Source: Akkermansia biwaensis
GTDB taxonomy: Bacteria > Verrucomicrobiota > Verrucomicrobiia > Verrucomicrobiales > Akkermansiaceae
Direction: 5' to 3'
Assembly: GCF_026072915.1 (NCBI RefSeq)
Contig: NZ_AP025943.1
Location: 3,038,001-3,102,000 of the forward strand
DNA: 64,000 nucleotides
Below are positions 1 through 13,252 of the stretch, piece after piece (the first letter of the stretch is position 1; the number at the start of each line of letters is the position of its first letter). The position numbers were made by a program, and so were the translations under genes. The notes under the pieces were generated by a model. It searched no databases. It saw nothing but the letters and a program-made list of their open reading frames with translations, and was not told the origin of the DNA.

Positions 1-299
1 ACCTGCACGGAGAAGACCCCGCCGCGCCGTCCTCCCCCTTCACGGCGCAGAACCGCATTCTTCCCCTGCCCCCCATCCTGCCCGTCAAGCCCATCCTGCT
101 GGGGGACGATCCCTACCACACGGAACTGAACCAGGGACCGCCCAACCGCAACTTCGAACTGCTGGGCACGAATGAAAACGTGCCGGAAGCGCAGGCCCTT
201 TCCTCCGATCCCGTCGCCCCGGACCACGCGGACACGAGCATCACGCTGCCCGCTCCCAAGCCCATCGCCATTCCGGTTCCGGAATTCATCCACCTGTAA
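1..299 (+). CDS. C-terminal end of a proline-rich hypothetical protein (partial)
   Basis: An open frame enters from the left edge and stops with TAA at 297-299. The visible tail of about 98 residues is rich in proline (runs such as PLPPILPVKP and PAPKPIAIPVPEF) and has no catalytic motif I recognise. Such low-complexity tails are often found on secreted or envelope proteins, but the domain that would identify it lies outside the window. It reads in the same direction as the next gene, 14 bases downstream, so the two may be cotranscribed. Codon choice and GC content resemble the neighbouring genes. Confidence 0.6.
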   Translation, partial: LHGEDPAAPSSPFTAQNRILPLPPILPVKPILLGDDPYHTELNQGPPNRNFELLGTNENVPEAQALSSDPVAPDHADTSITLPAPKPIAIPVPEFIHL

Positions 300-313
300 C
301 ACGCACCTTTCCC

Positions 314-1837
314 ATGCCATCCCTTCCCGAGGACACGGTCGCCTGCTCATGCCCGGCATGCGGCAATCTTTTTGCCGTCAAGACTTCCTTCCTGGGCCAA
401 CAGGTAAAATGCCCCATTTGCGGCAATCCCGTTACGGCCGCGCAAGACGATGAGAAACGGGACAAAGAAGAAGAATGCCTCCCCTGCCGCTGTAACATAT
501 GCAGCAATCCGTTCGCCGTCAAGCTCTCCTGTCTGGGTTGCCAGGTCAGGTGCCCCGTCTGCAATTCCATCGTTACAGCCACCTGGGACGTAAAACGGCC
601 GGAAACCGTATCAGAAGCAACGCGAGAGACAGGGACAACGCCATCCGGACCGGAAAAGGAAGAAGAAAAACGTAGCCGTCCCCCGGTTTCCGAATATCTT
701 CCTTCACCTCAAAAGAAGGTGGATATACGGGACCTTCCCCGGTTCGCCGAGACCCCGCACGCTCCGGAACGGAACACCACGAAGATCCGCAAGCGGAGGG
801 AACGGAAGGAGGAGGCCCCGGCCATCGCCACGGCGGGAACCTCCGCCCTGGCGGAAGAATTGCCCGAATACAATCTCCCTTCCGGCGGAACTGCCGGGGA
901 GGAACGCAAAACCACCTGGCCTGCGTGGCTGTTTGTCTCCGGGCTGGTTCTCGCCGTCCTGGGCGTATTCATGTTCCTCCGCGGCAATGACCTGGAGGCG
1001 GAAGGCGGCAAGATCCTGGACATCTCGGAAAAATTCGTGGATCACGAGGCCGATTTCTCCACGGAAGCGGATGACGCCATGATGCAGGCCCTGAGAGAGA
1101 AGGCGGAACAATACCAGACGGCTTTCCTGCACCGCAGGGAGGAGGACCGGGAAGCGGAATCCGTAGCCAGACACATCACCGCCGCCATGAATGAACTGGC
1201 CCTGTACTGCATGGCTGGGTCCGACGAGGAACGGTTGAACTACGTCATCTCCCCCGCCGCCACGCGGCCGAAGATGGCGCACTGGGCCAAATACGCCCAT
1301 TACAAGGATTACCTGCCCCATGAACCGGGAAAGAGCTCCAAGAACGGCGACCTGCTCCAGATTCCCGTGCTGATGGACGACAATACGATGCGAGCGGCCG
1401 TATTCCTGTATGACCACGACTCCAAAAAATGGCAGCTGGACTGGGAGGCGTGGGAAGGCTATTCCCCCCTTTTTCCGGCCGAATTGAAGAAAAAGCGCCC
1501 TTCTTCCCCCGTTCCGGTGAGGGTAACCATCAGCATGTCCAGCCATTATGCGGCTCCGTTCCTGGAGGAATCCGCCCCGGAAAGCTACCGCCACACCGCC
1601 TACATTGCCTTTACACTGGAATTCCCTAACGGGGAACGCCTGAACGCCTATGTGGACAGATATTCCCCGCTGGCGCTGGAACTGACCAAATTGCTTTACA
1701 ACGGCGCCGTGCGTGCCTGCGTCTCCATTCATTATCCGGCAGACCTCCCCGGCAGCCAATCCGTCATCATAGACAGGCTGGAGTTTCCCGGCTGGATGAG
1801 CGAGACCACCCGGAAGCTTCTTCCCAAAAACAACTGA
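314..1837 (+). CDS. Zinc-ribbon membrane protein of unknown function
   Basis: 507 residues. The N-terminus carries two tandem four-cysteine zinc ribbons: CPAC...CPIC at about residues 13-36, and CNIC...CPVC at about residues 60-82. They resemble MJ0042-type zinc fingers. A charged linker follows, then one membrane segment at about residues 200-220 (WLFVSGLVLAVLGVFMF). The remaining 280 residues form a soluble domain I cannot name. The layout suggests a cytoplasmic zinc-ribbon head, a single membrane anchor and an exported domain. This arrangement is common among uncharacterised Verrucomicrobiota and Planctomycetota proteins. The gene sits 14 bases after the preceding gene and 27 bases before the next. 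Function is unknown. Confidence 0.75.
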   Translation: MPSLPEDTVACSCPACGNLFAVKTSFLGQQVKCPICGNPVTAAQDDEKRDKEEECLPCRCNICSNPFAVKLSCLGCQVRCPVCNSIVTATWDVKRPETVSEATRETGTTPSGPEKEEEKRSRPPVSEYLPSPQKKVDIRDLPRFAETPHAPERNTTKIRKRRERKEEAPAIATAGTSALAEELPEYNLPSGGTAGEERKTTWPAWLFVSGLVLAVLGVFMFLRGNDLEAEGGKILDISEKFVDHEADFSTEADDAMMQALREKAEQYQTAFLHRREEDREAESVARHITAAMNELALYCMAGSDEERLNYVISPAATRPKMAHWAKYAHYKDYLPHEPGKSSKNGDLLQIPVLMDDNTMRAAVFLYDHDSKKWQLDWEAWEGYSPLFPAELKKKRPSSPVPVRVTISMSSHYAAPFLEESAPESYRHTAYIAFTLEFPNGERLNAYVDRYSPLALELTKLLYNGAVRACVSIHYPADLPGSQSVIIDRLEFPGWMSETTRKLLPKNN

Positions 1838-1864
1838 CCATATTAACCGGATTACCTGTTTTTC

Positions 1865-4623
<2,759 letters not shown>

Positions 4624-4659
4624 CCCTATCCGGGAAAAATATCCCTTTTCGTACCTTCA

Positions 4660-4702
4660 GGACTGTTCCGCTCTCATTAATGCGGAACAGTCCTTTTATT
4701 TT
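4660..4702 (+). terminator. Rho-independent terminator after purA
   Basis: A perfect 12-base-pair stem (GGACTGTTCCGC at 4660-4671 pairing with 4682-4693) with a 10-base loop is followed by TTTTATTTT. It lies 36 bases after the purA stop and should end purA transcription. Confidence 0.9.
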
Positions 4703-4722
4703 CAAACCTTTTCAGAGCGCAC

Positions 4723-4907
4723 CGGATTTATAATCCGGAAGTCAACGAAAAAATCTGGAGAAAAGTTGATTAGGGATAATAATATCTATAAGGATGACAG
4801 GAATAACAGGGAGCGGCAAAATTCCCCTGTCATTCCTATGATCCTTATGTTCTCTGCCAAAGGCATCTTTGCATGGCGGCGTTGTTTTATCACGGATTAT
4901 AAATCCG
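4723..4907. repeat. Palindromic intergenic element with terminal inverted repeats
   Basis: Two 15-base copies in exact inverted orientation (CGGATTTATAATCCG at 4723-4737 and its reverse complement at 4893-4907) bound a 185-base stretch. Each copy is itself nearly palindromic. Inside lies a second inverted repeat of about 24 bases with three mismatches, 4788-4811 against 4825-4848. No protein is encoded. The form suggests a small non-autonomous mobile element or an extragenic palindromic repeat. It could also be folded leader RNA of the gene that follows at 4947. No target-site duplication is obvious. Confidence 0.5.
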
Positions 4908-4946
4908 AATATCTTTTTGTTCAGATTTTAACAATCTTAATTAAGA

Positions 4947-5735
4947 ATGAAAAAATCCTTATTTATTGCAGCCGCCCTGCTTTATTCCGGGCTGGGCGTA
5001 CAGGCCGCCACTCTTAAATATTATTACGATTTCAACAAGCTCAACGGCAGCCTGTCTTCCCTGAACGACAATAATCTGGCGGGAGAAACGGCAGGAACCG
5101 CCGCGTTCAGCGGCGGCGGCTGGATCAATTATGCGGACGGCTATGAAGGAAAAGGCTACGACAGCCGCTCGAACGGCGGCCAGCTCACGCTGGGATCCGC
5201 CGACAACGGCCTGGGCCTGAATACAGAGGACGGATTCAGCCTTTCCATTGCCGTCAAGGATTTCTCTCCCGGCCAGTCCCAATCCACCGCTCTTTGGAAA
5301 GGGCTGCTGACCTTCACTTCCGGAAGCGGGCAAACCATGTATCTTCAAAAGGACTCCGGAGACACTTCCAGCGCCGGAGAATGGGCCGCCTATTGCGGCG
5401 GAAATGTGGGCAACTGGAAAAACCTCACCATCTCCAAGGATTCCTTCTCCAATCTCGTCATCACCTTCCAGGCTGGAGAACTGAACATTTATCTGGATGG
5501 CCAGCGTAGAATCAGCGCTTCCGGCGTCAATTTCACGGGGGATGTTCAATAGCTGAAACTGGCTTCCGCGGCCGATACCACCACGGATGACCTCCAGTTG
5601 TATTCCGGCGTCTTGAACCACGATGAAATCGCGGCCCTGGCCGCCAATCCGGCCCTCCCCGTGCCGGAACCCGCAACGGCCGCCTTAGGCATGCTGGGAT
5701 TGGCTGTCCTGAGCTGCCGCCGCCACAGAGCCTGA
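4947..5735 (+). pseudogene. PEP-CTERM surface protein interrupted by an in-frame TAG
   Basis: The reading frame begins with a signal peptide (MKKSLFIAAALLYSGLGVQAA) and continues as a LamG/concanavalin-like domain of about 200 residues with features such as NLVITFQAGELNIYLDGQ. It meets TAG at 5550-5552. The same frame continues without shift for 60 codons to TGA at 5733-5735 and encodes LYSGVLNHDEIAAL followed by a complete PEP-CTERM signal: VPEP, a hydrophobic stretch and a basic tail (CRRHRA). One nonsense mutation, probably CAG to TAG or similar, therefore separates the domain from its sorting signal. If not suppressed, a secreted but unanchored fragment of 201 residues is made. The intact protein would have 262 residues. 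Confidence 0.85.
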
Positions 5736-5832
5736 AGCCGGCTCCACATGACAATTATTTTTTGACGGGAAAACAGGCGTGCCTTGTTTTCCCGCTTTTT
5801 TCATCTGACAATATCCTCATTACAAATTTTCC

Positions 5833-8800
5833 ATGAAAATTACCTCCCTTCTTTATCTCACTTCTGTCGGAATCTTTGCCGGCAGCCTTCAGCTTCCCCT
5901 TGCCCGTGCCGCCGACTTAACATGGAACGGCGGCAACTCCTCCTGGACGGACTCCGGGGCATGGCTACTGGACGGTAGCTCCGCAGACTGGATCAACGGC
6001 AGCTCCGCCCTGTTCCAGACCGGCTCCACACTTATCGTAGGCAGCGGCATCAGTGCCGCCGGACTTCTTTACGAGGGAGCAGCCGTCACGCTGAACGGAG
6101 GTTCCCTGACTCTGGCTGGAAACGCTTCCGGCAGCAACGGAGGTTCCGCCACCCTCTCCGGAACGGCGCTGACCCTGAATTCCGCCAATCAGGAAGACAG
6201 GTGGACTGTCCGGGATACCAGCCTGAGCGGTTCCTCCACGCTCACCAAAACGGGAAACGGAACGGTTACCTTATCCGGAACGCATACGGCGAACGGAACC
6301 TGGAACATCAATGCAGGAACCCTTGTATTTACAGGTACACGGGATATTACGGGGGGGGGCCAGATCAACATTGCCTCCGGCGCGGTGCTGGATGCCAGCG
6401 GAGGACGCCTGTTCCATGCCGCCAACTACGCCTCCAACTGGGAGCAGCCAACCATTACCTTGAACGGCGGCACGCTCAAACTGAACCAGTTCGGGTACAA
6501 TTCCGCTTCACTGGGATGTTTGCAGAATAATTTTTACGCTCTTAAATTCTCCTCCGGCACCACCAGCCGCGTCATTATTTCCCAGGGGTATGAGTCCGGA
6601 GGCACGGGCAGCCGGGGCATTTATATTGCCGGCTGGGGCACCACCGCCGTAATTGAACTGGGAGCCAACCAGACATTTACCTGGAGTTCCTCCAACGGGC
6701 AGAATTTTGATTCCATCGTCTGCGAATCCGGCGCGGGAAGCGCCCTGCAATTGGACGTCGGGGAAAATTCCGTGTTCAATTTCGACCAGAAGTTCGCCAA
6801 CAAGAACACGGCCAACGAATACGGGGCCCCGACCACCTCCAATTTTTCCGGGTTGAGCCTGATTAAATCCGGCAGCGGGGAACTGGTTATCAAACGGGCC
6901 AATACGATTTCCTCCGGCCGCGTGGTACGGGTGGATGCAGGCAAACTGACGCTTGACGTGGACAACGCCTTCGGCACGGGCTCCGGCCTGGGCGGCGTGA
7001 ACATCGCCTCCGGAGCCCTGCTTTCCATGAACGGGCACACGCTGAACAATACCATTGAGGTAGTTTCCGGAGCCACGCTGGACATGGGGGGCAGTTCCTA
7101 CGCCAGCCTGGTCAACTGGCATGAAGGGGGCATTCTCCTGAATACGGAGAACAACAAGGGCACGCTCAACATCATGACCCGCACGGAGCTGGAATTGGGA
7201 GCCAAGTCCTGGGCCGGGAGCGTGGTCACGGACACGGATACCGTCTTTACGCTGACCACGAACCAGAATCTGGGCGCACTGGGAGCCGCCGTCAACTGCT
7301 GGATAGGAGGCAGGGGAAACAACAACACCCTTCAAAGCATTTCCTTCACGGGAGGCCATGACATCAACATTGACAACTACGGAGCCAAATGGGCCGTCAT
7401 CCTTTCGGAAAACGTCACCTTCCAGGACACAGGAGACCTGACTTTTTCCAACAATGCGGCGGACATGACCGATACGGACGCCCTTTACGGAGCCGGCGCC
7501 ATTGCGGCCAATGACACGGTTACGTTCAGCGGTACGGGAGCCCTCACGTTCAGCGGCAACAGCGTCCGGGGAGATTCCGCCGCATCCGGAGGGGCCATTT
7601 ACGCTTCCGGAGGAGCTCTGTTCACCAATACGGGCGCCATCAGCTTTGCGGGCAATACCGCCATGGCGCACGGAGGCGCCATCCATGCGGGAGGCACCAC
7701 GGGCAGCCTGGCATTTTCCAACATTGCGGAAGACATTTCCTTCTCCGGCAATACGGCGGGAGAAAACGGAGGCGCCATCAACAACGATTTTGAGACCGTG
7801 GAATGGTCCGGCGTCGGCAACGTTTCCTTCACTTCCAACAACGCGGAGACGGGCGCCGGAGGCGCGATCTGGACCGGCATGGACATGACGGTGGACACGG
7901 CCGCCTCCTTCACCGTGACGGACAACCGGGCCGGGGACGGAGGCGGCGGCATCTACGCGGCCGGCAGCATTTCCTTCTCCGGCGTGGACAATATTATCTT
8001 CTCCGGTAACCATGCCTCCACTTACGGAGGGGCCATTTCCGCCTATAACGACATCACCGTTTCCGATTCCGGAAAGGTCACCTTTTCCGGCAATACCGCC
8101 GGCTATGACGGGGGAGCCCTGGATGCCTACAACGTCACCATTGCCGGAAACACGGATACGGTCCTGTTTGAGAACAACAGCGCGGACGGCGACGGCGGAG
8201 CCGTCAACCTGCAAAACGGCGGCGCCCTCACCCTGGTGGCTGACCATGCGGACATTATTTTCCGCGGCAATACCGCGCAGGGAGGAAGCGTGCGCAACGC
8301 CATTCATTTTAATGACGGAGCTACGGCCTCCCTCAACGCCGGGGCCGGGCACAGGATTCTTTTTGAAGACGGCCTCAGTTCCCTGGAAGATGCCGTTGTG
8401 GAAGTCCACGTCAATGAAGAGGCGGGGGCCGAAGGCGATGTTTCCATGTCCGGAGCGGAGAGCCAGTCCGCCATCAAGGCCAATACCACGGTATACGGAG
8501 GCACATTTTCCGTCAGCAACGGGGCTTCCTACGGCTACCGGTCCTCCGACTGGAGCGCGGAAGATACGCGCACTTCCTTCACGGTCAGCGGTGGAACGCT
8601 GCACATAGGCGAACAATCCGCCTTGAACGCGGCGGATGTGAGTTTTGCGGACGGCACGCGTTTTTCCGTCACGGGAACCGGCAGTCTGAACGCGGACACG
8701 CTGACCCTGGGCAACGACGTTTCCATCATCGGAACGGGGACGGGCAGCTTTTCCATCACCGCCGCCGCCATTGACATGTCCAGCGGCATCACGATCGACC

Positions 8801-9204
8801 TTTCACAGGGTGTCCAGGTAGGCCTGGTCCTGCATGCGGATACGCTGACGCTGGGCGGCAGCCTGGCCCTTGACGACAGTGCCGTGGATTACACCTCCAG
8901 TCCGTGGCAGGCCGACCGGTCCTGGCTGGTCATGGATGCGGACGGCGTCACGCGGACGGACGGTGAATTTTCGGGAGCTCTTTCCGGCCTTTCCAGTTCC
9001 TCCACGGTCACGACAGGCGACCTGGGGCTGGAAGGCTATGACCCCTCTCTGGAACTGGGACGCTGGGAACTGCGCTGGGATGAAAACCACGCCCTGCACC
9101 TGGACTGGATTTCCTCCGGGCTCAGCGTCCCGGAACCCTCAACTTCCGTCTTGCTTCTTGTGGCGGCCGGCGGCATGCTTGCCAGAAGAAGGCGTTTCCA
9201 TTAA
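5833..9204 (+). CDS. Large Pmp-repeat surface protein with PEP-CTERM anchor
   Basis: 1123 residues. A signal peptide (about 1-26) is followed by a beta-helix-like passenger. Autotransporter-associated strand repeats occur near residues 135-165 and 345-378 (forms like LTKTGNGTVTLSG). At least eight chlamydial-Pmp-type repeats lie between about 557 and 810, each pairing FSGN with GGAI, GGAL or GGAV. The last 25 residues are a PEP-CTERM signal: VPEPS, hydrophobic LLLVAAGG, then ARRRRFH. There is no C-terminal beta-barrel, so export and anchoring should depend on an exosortase/PEP-CTERM pathway, not on autotransport. Probably an adhesin-like or structural surface protein. A run of nine G at 6351-6359 lies in the coding sequence. 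It shares the sorting signal with the broken gene just upstream. Confidence 0.85.
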   Translation: MKITSLLYLTSVGIFAGSLQLPLARAADLTWNGGNSSWTDSGAWLLDGSSADWINGSSALFQTGSTLIVGSGISAAGLLYEGAAVTLNGGSLTLAGNASGSNGGSATLSGTALTLNSANQEDRWTVRDTSLSGSSTLTKTGNGTVTLSGTHTANGTWNINAGTLVFTGTRDITGGGQINIASGAVLDASGGRLFHAANYASNWEQPTITLNGGTLKLNQFGYNSASLGCLQNNFYALKFSSGTTSRVIISQGYESGGTGSRGIYIAGWGTTAVIELGANQTFTWSSSNGQNFDSIVCESGAGSALQLDVGENSVFNFDQKFANKNTANEYGAPTTSNFSGLSLIKSGSGELVIKRANTISSGRVVRVDAGKLTLDVDNAFGTGSGLGGVNIASGALLSMNGHTLNNTIEVVSGATLDMGGSSYASLVNWHEGGILLNTENNKGTLNIMTRTELELGAKSWAGSVVTDTDTVFTLTTNQNLGALGAAVNCWIGGRGNNNTLQSISFTGGHDINIDNYGAKWAVILSENVTFQDTGDLTFSNNAADMTDTDALYGAGAIAANDTVTFSGTGALTFSGNSVRGDSAASGGAIYASGGALFTNTGAISFAGNTAMAHGGAIHAGGTTGSLAFSNIAEDISFSGNTAGENGGAINNDFETVEWSGVGNVSFTSNNAETGAGGAIWTGMDMTVDTAASFTVTDNRAGDGGGGIYAAGSISFSGVDNIIFSGNHASTYGGAISAYNDITVSDSGKVTFSGNTAGYDGGALDAYNVTIAGNTDTVLFENNSADGDGGAVNLQNGGALTLVADHADIIFRGNTAQGGSVRNAIHFNDGATASLNAGAGHRILFEDGLSSLEDAVVEVHVNEEAGAEGDVSMSGAESQSAIKANTTVYGGTFSVSNGASYGYRSSDWSAEDTRTSFTVSGGTLHIGEQSALNAADVSFADGTRFSVTGTGSLNADTLTLGNDVSIIGTGTGSFSITAAAIDMSSGITIDLSQGVQVGLVLHADTLTLGGSLALDDSAVDYTSSPWQADRSWLVMDADGVTRTDGEFSGALSGLSSSSTVTTGDLGLEGYDPSLELGRWELRWDENHALHLDWISSGLSVPEPSTSVLLLVAAGGMLARRRRFH

Positions 9205-9225
9205 AAACATTTACTTCCTTCAACC

Positions 9226-10668
<1,443 letters not shown>

Positions 10669-10690
10669 CCGTTAAAGGCATGTTTTTTTC

Positions 10691-10726
10691 AAACGGGCGT
10701 TTCCTTCCGGGGAACGTCCGTTTTTT
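10691..10726 (+). terminator. Terminator after the GH18 gene
   Basis: AAACGGGCGTTTCC pairs with GGAACGTCCGTTT across a short loop, followed by six T at 10721-10726. It separates the GH18 gene from nanA, so nanA should have its own promoter in 10727-10815. Confidence 0.8.
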
Positions 10727-10815
10727 CATGTGGTCTTTTTTGTGGTCTGTAAACTCCGCGATTGTCATCATAAACATGCTCTGGCATCATCCGCCTGAAC
10801 CATTTTCATACTACA

Positions 10816-11733
10816 ATGAACACGTCACTGAAACTCCACGGCCTGGTAGCCGCCGCACATACACCGTTCAAGGCGGACGGTTCTCTGAATGCCTCCAGGG
10901 TAGACGCCCAGGCCAAACTGCTTGCCTCCCAGGGCATCAAGCTCGCTTTCATTACCGGCAGCACCGGTGAGTCTTCCTCCATGCAACTTGAGGAACGCAA
11001 GGAAATTTACTCCGCATGGAAGGAAGCCTCCGCCAGGCATGGCGTTCAGGTGATCGCCCATACCGGGTCCAACAGCGTCTGGGATGCCAGGGAATTGGCC
11101 GCTTTCGCCCAGGAATGCGGATTTGTAGCCACCAGTTCCCTGGCCCCATCCTATTACAAGCCCGCCACGGTCCAGCGCCTGGTGGAATGTTGCGCCTTTG
11201 CCGCTTCCGGCGCTCCGGATCTGCCTTATTACTACTATGATATTCCCGTGCTGACGGGCGTACGCTTCAATCCGGTTGATTTCATCAAGCTGGCCAAGGA
11301 GCAGATTCCCAATTTTGCGGGCATCAAATTCACCAATCCGGACCTGGCCCTGTACCAGACCACCCTGAATTACGACAAAAACGTGGATATTCCGTGGGGC
11401 GTGGACGAATGGTTCACGGGGGCTCTGTCCGTCGGCGCCAAGGGCGCGGTAGGCAGTTCCTTCAATTTTGCCCCGGCCCTGTACCAGAGCCTGATCAAGG
11501 CCTTTGAAGAGGGAGACGTGGAAACGGCGAAGGATTGCCAGTGGAAGTCCGTGCAGATGATCAACATCCTGGCCTCCAAGGGCTACATGGGATGCGCCAA
11601 GGCCCTGATGGGCTGGCTGGGCGTGGACCTGGGCCCGGCGCGGCTGCCGCAGGGCAACCCGACCGCGGACCAGCTCAAGGAACTCCGCTCCGAGCTGGAA
11701 GCCATCGGCTTCTTCCAGTGGGCCATGAACTGA
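10816..11733 (+). CDS. nanA: N-acetylneuraminate lyase
   Basis: 305 residues, the family's usual length. It splits N-acetylneuraminate into N-acetylmannosamine and pyruvate, the first step of sialic acid breakdown in the cytoplasm. The class I aldolase features are visible: GSTGE at residues 48-52 binds the pyruvate carboxylate, the YYYYDIP segment supplies the catalytic tyrosine (Y141), and GIKFT carries the Schiff-base lysine K171. The GSTGE and YDIP forms favour NanA over dihydrodipicolinate synthase. The epimerase gene follows after 13 bases, so the two form one operon that turns sialic acid into N-acetylglucosamine. Confidence 0.93.
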   Translation: MNTSLKLHGLVAAAHTPFKADGSLNASRVDAQAKLLASQGIKLAFITGSTGESSSMQLEERKEIYSAWKEASARHGVQVIAHTGSNSVWDARELAAFAQECGFVATSSLAPSYYKPATVQRLVECCAFAASGAPDLPYYYYDIPVLTGVRFNPVDFIKLAKEQIPNFAGIKFTNPDLALYQTTLNYDKNVDIPWGVDEWFTGALSVGAKGAVGSSFNFAPALYQSLIKAFEEGDVETAKDCQWKSVQMINILASKGYMGCAKALMGWLGVDLGPARLPQGNPTADQLKELRSELEAIGFFQWAMN

Positions 11734-11746
11734 ACCGCCTTTTCCT

Positions 11747-12928
11747 ATGGCTGCAACGCTTGACATGCCCGTACTGGGCGCATTCTACCGCCGCCAGCTT
11801 CTGGAAGACGTGCTTCCCTTCTGGTTCCCCCGCGCCTGCGACGAGAAGAACGGCGGCCTCTACCACTGCTTTGACGCGGACGGCGCCCTGGTAGACACGG
11901 ACAAGTCCGTCTGGGCTCAGGGCCGCATGGCCTGGATGCTGTTGACCATGTACAACAGCGTGGAGAAAAATCCGGACTGGCTCAAGTGGGCGGAAAGCGC
12001 CCTGACCTTCCTGACCGCCAAATGCGTGGACCCTTCCGACGGCCGCATGTACTTCCATGTGGCGGCGGACGGCACTCCCATCCGCAAGCGCCGCTATGCG
12101 TACAGCGAATCCTTTGCCGCCATCGCCTTTGCGGCCCATGCGAAAGCCGTGGACAGCGAGGAATCCGCCAAAGCGGCCCGCCACTGGTTCGACATTTTCA
12201 CGGACATGTGCTTCACGCCCGGCAAAATGGTGCCCAAGTTCACCGGGAACCGCCCCACAACCGGGCTGGGAACGCGCATGATTACGCTGGCCACCGCCCA
12301 GGAAATGCGCAAATACCTGGGCGACGAGGAAGGATTCTACACCGGGTGGATCGACCGCTGCATCCGCGACCTGCGCACCCTGTTCATGAAGCCGGACATC
12401 CAGGCCGTGATGGAAGTGGTGGGAACGGACGGCTCCATCATTGACCACTTCGACGAACGCACATTGAACCCCGGCCATACCATCGAGGGTGGCTGGTTCG
12501 TTCTGGAGGAAGCCCGCTGCCGCGGCAATGACCCGGAATTGATCAAGGTGGGCTGCGACATGATCGACTGGGCCTTCGAACGCGGCTGGGACCAGGAAAA
12601 CGGCGGCCTGCTCTACTATACGGACGTGTACGGCAAGCCCGTTCAGGAATACTGGCACAACATGAAGTTCTGGTGGCCTCACGACGAGGCGCTCATCGCC
12701 ATGACCCTCGCCTACAAGCTTACCGGGGAGGAACGTTACGCCATCCGGCACAACATGGTGCACAACTGGGCTTTCTCCCATTTCCAGGACGTGCAGCACG
12801 GCGACTGGTTCGGCTACCTGAACAAGGACGGCTCCAGGGCGAACACCCTCAAGGGCAGTCTCTGGAAGTCCTTCTTCCACCATCCCCGCGCCATGTGGTG
12901 CTGCGCCCATTACTGCGGCGCCATTTAA
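11747..12928 (+). CDS. N-acylglucosamine 2-epimerase (AGE family)
   Basis: 393 residues, matching the AGE/renin-binding-protein family. It interconverts N-acetylmannosamine and N-acetylglucosamine and so takes the product of the lyase encoded just upstream into amino-sugar metabolism. The barrel motifs NGGLYHCFD near the N-terminus, KSVWAQGRMAW, the paired histidine segments NPGHTIEGGWF and the HPRAMWCCAHY end are typical. No signal peptide, so cytoplasmic. Separated from nanA by 13 bases and closed by a terminator at 12955. This route replaces the nanK/nanE branch of enterobacteria; no ManNAc kinase is seen here. Confidence 0.92.
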   Translation: MAATLDMPVLGAFYRRQLLEDVLPFWFPRACDEKNGGLYHCFDADGALVDTDKSVWAQGRMAWMLLTMYNSVEKNPDWLKWAESALTFLTAKCVDPSDGRMYFHVAADGTPIRKRRYAYSESFAAIAFAAHAKAVDSEESAKAARHWFDIFTDMCFTPGKMVPKFTGNRPTTGLGTRMITLATAQEMRKYLGDEEGFYTGWIDRCIRDLRTLFMKPDIQAVMEVVGTDGSIIDHFDERTLNPGHTIEGGWFVLEEARCRGNDPELIKVGCDMIDWAFERGWDQENGGLLYYTDVYGKPVQEYWHNMKFWWPHDEALIAMTLAYKLTGEERYAIRHNMVHNWAFSHFQDVQHGDWFGYLNKDGSRANTLKGSLWKSFFHHPRAMWCCAHYCGAI

Positions 12929-13252
12929 CGGCAAAATAAAAGCAATCCCTGTTCAAACGGCTGTCCTGTTATTCCGGGGCAGCCGTTTTTTATCCGGAGA
13001 ACGCCGTCTTTCCGCAATTTTCACGCTGCTGGACGTCTTCTTCATCCGGCACGTCTTCCTATCCTTTCATGGCATAACAGGCATAGGCGTCCCAACCTTG
13101 GAAGCCGTGTGACAAGCGCCGGAAATTTTCCTGTCAGGTCCTCCATATCCCAGTACTTCACGGCTTCCATCACGATGGCTTTCACACGGGACGGCTCCAC
13201 GCCGTCCGTCTTCCGGCCGGAAACGGCGCTTTTCCACAATAACAAGGATCGC
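12929..13252. other. Intergenic region between the epimerase and pabC ends, with possible gene debris
   Basis: Convergent genes flank this stretch. Besides the terminator at 12955-12992 it holds a minus-strand open frame ending at 13042 whose central part (VKAIVMEAVKYWDMEDLTGKF, then PALVTRLPRLGRLCLLCHE) reads like protein. It overlaps the start of the downstream region of pabC and has no credible start. I treat it as possible debris of a lost gene, not as a gene. Confidence 0.3.
12955..12992 (+). terminator. Terminator of the nanA-epimerase operon
   Basis: AAACGGCTGTCC pairs with GGGGCAGCCGTTT through a short loop and is followed by a T run. It lies about 25 bases after the epimerase stop. 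Confidence 0.8.

Noticed and set aside
6508-8616. 702-residue minus-strand open frame
   Set aside because: Antisense to the Pmp-repeat protein; repeats produce artificial open frames.
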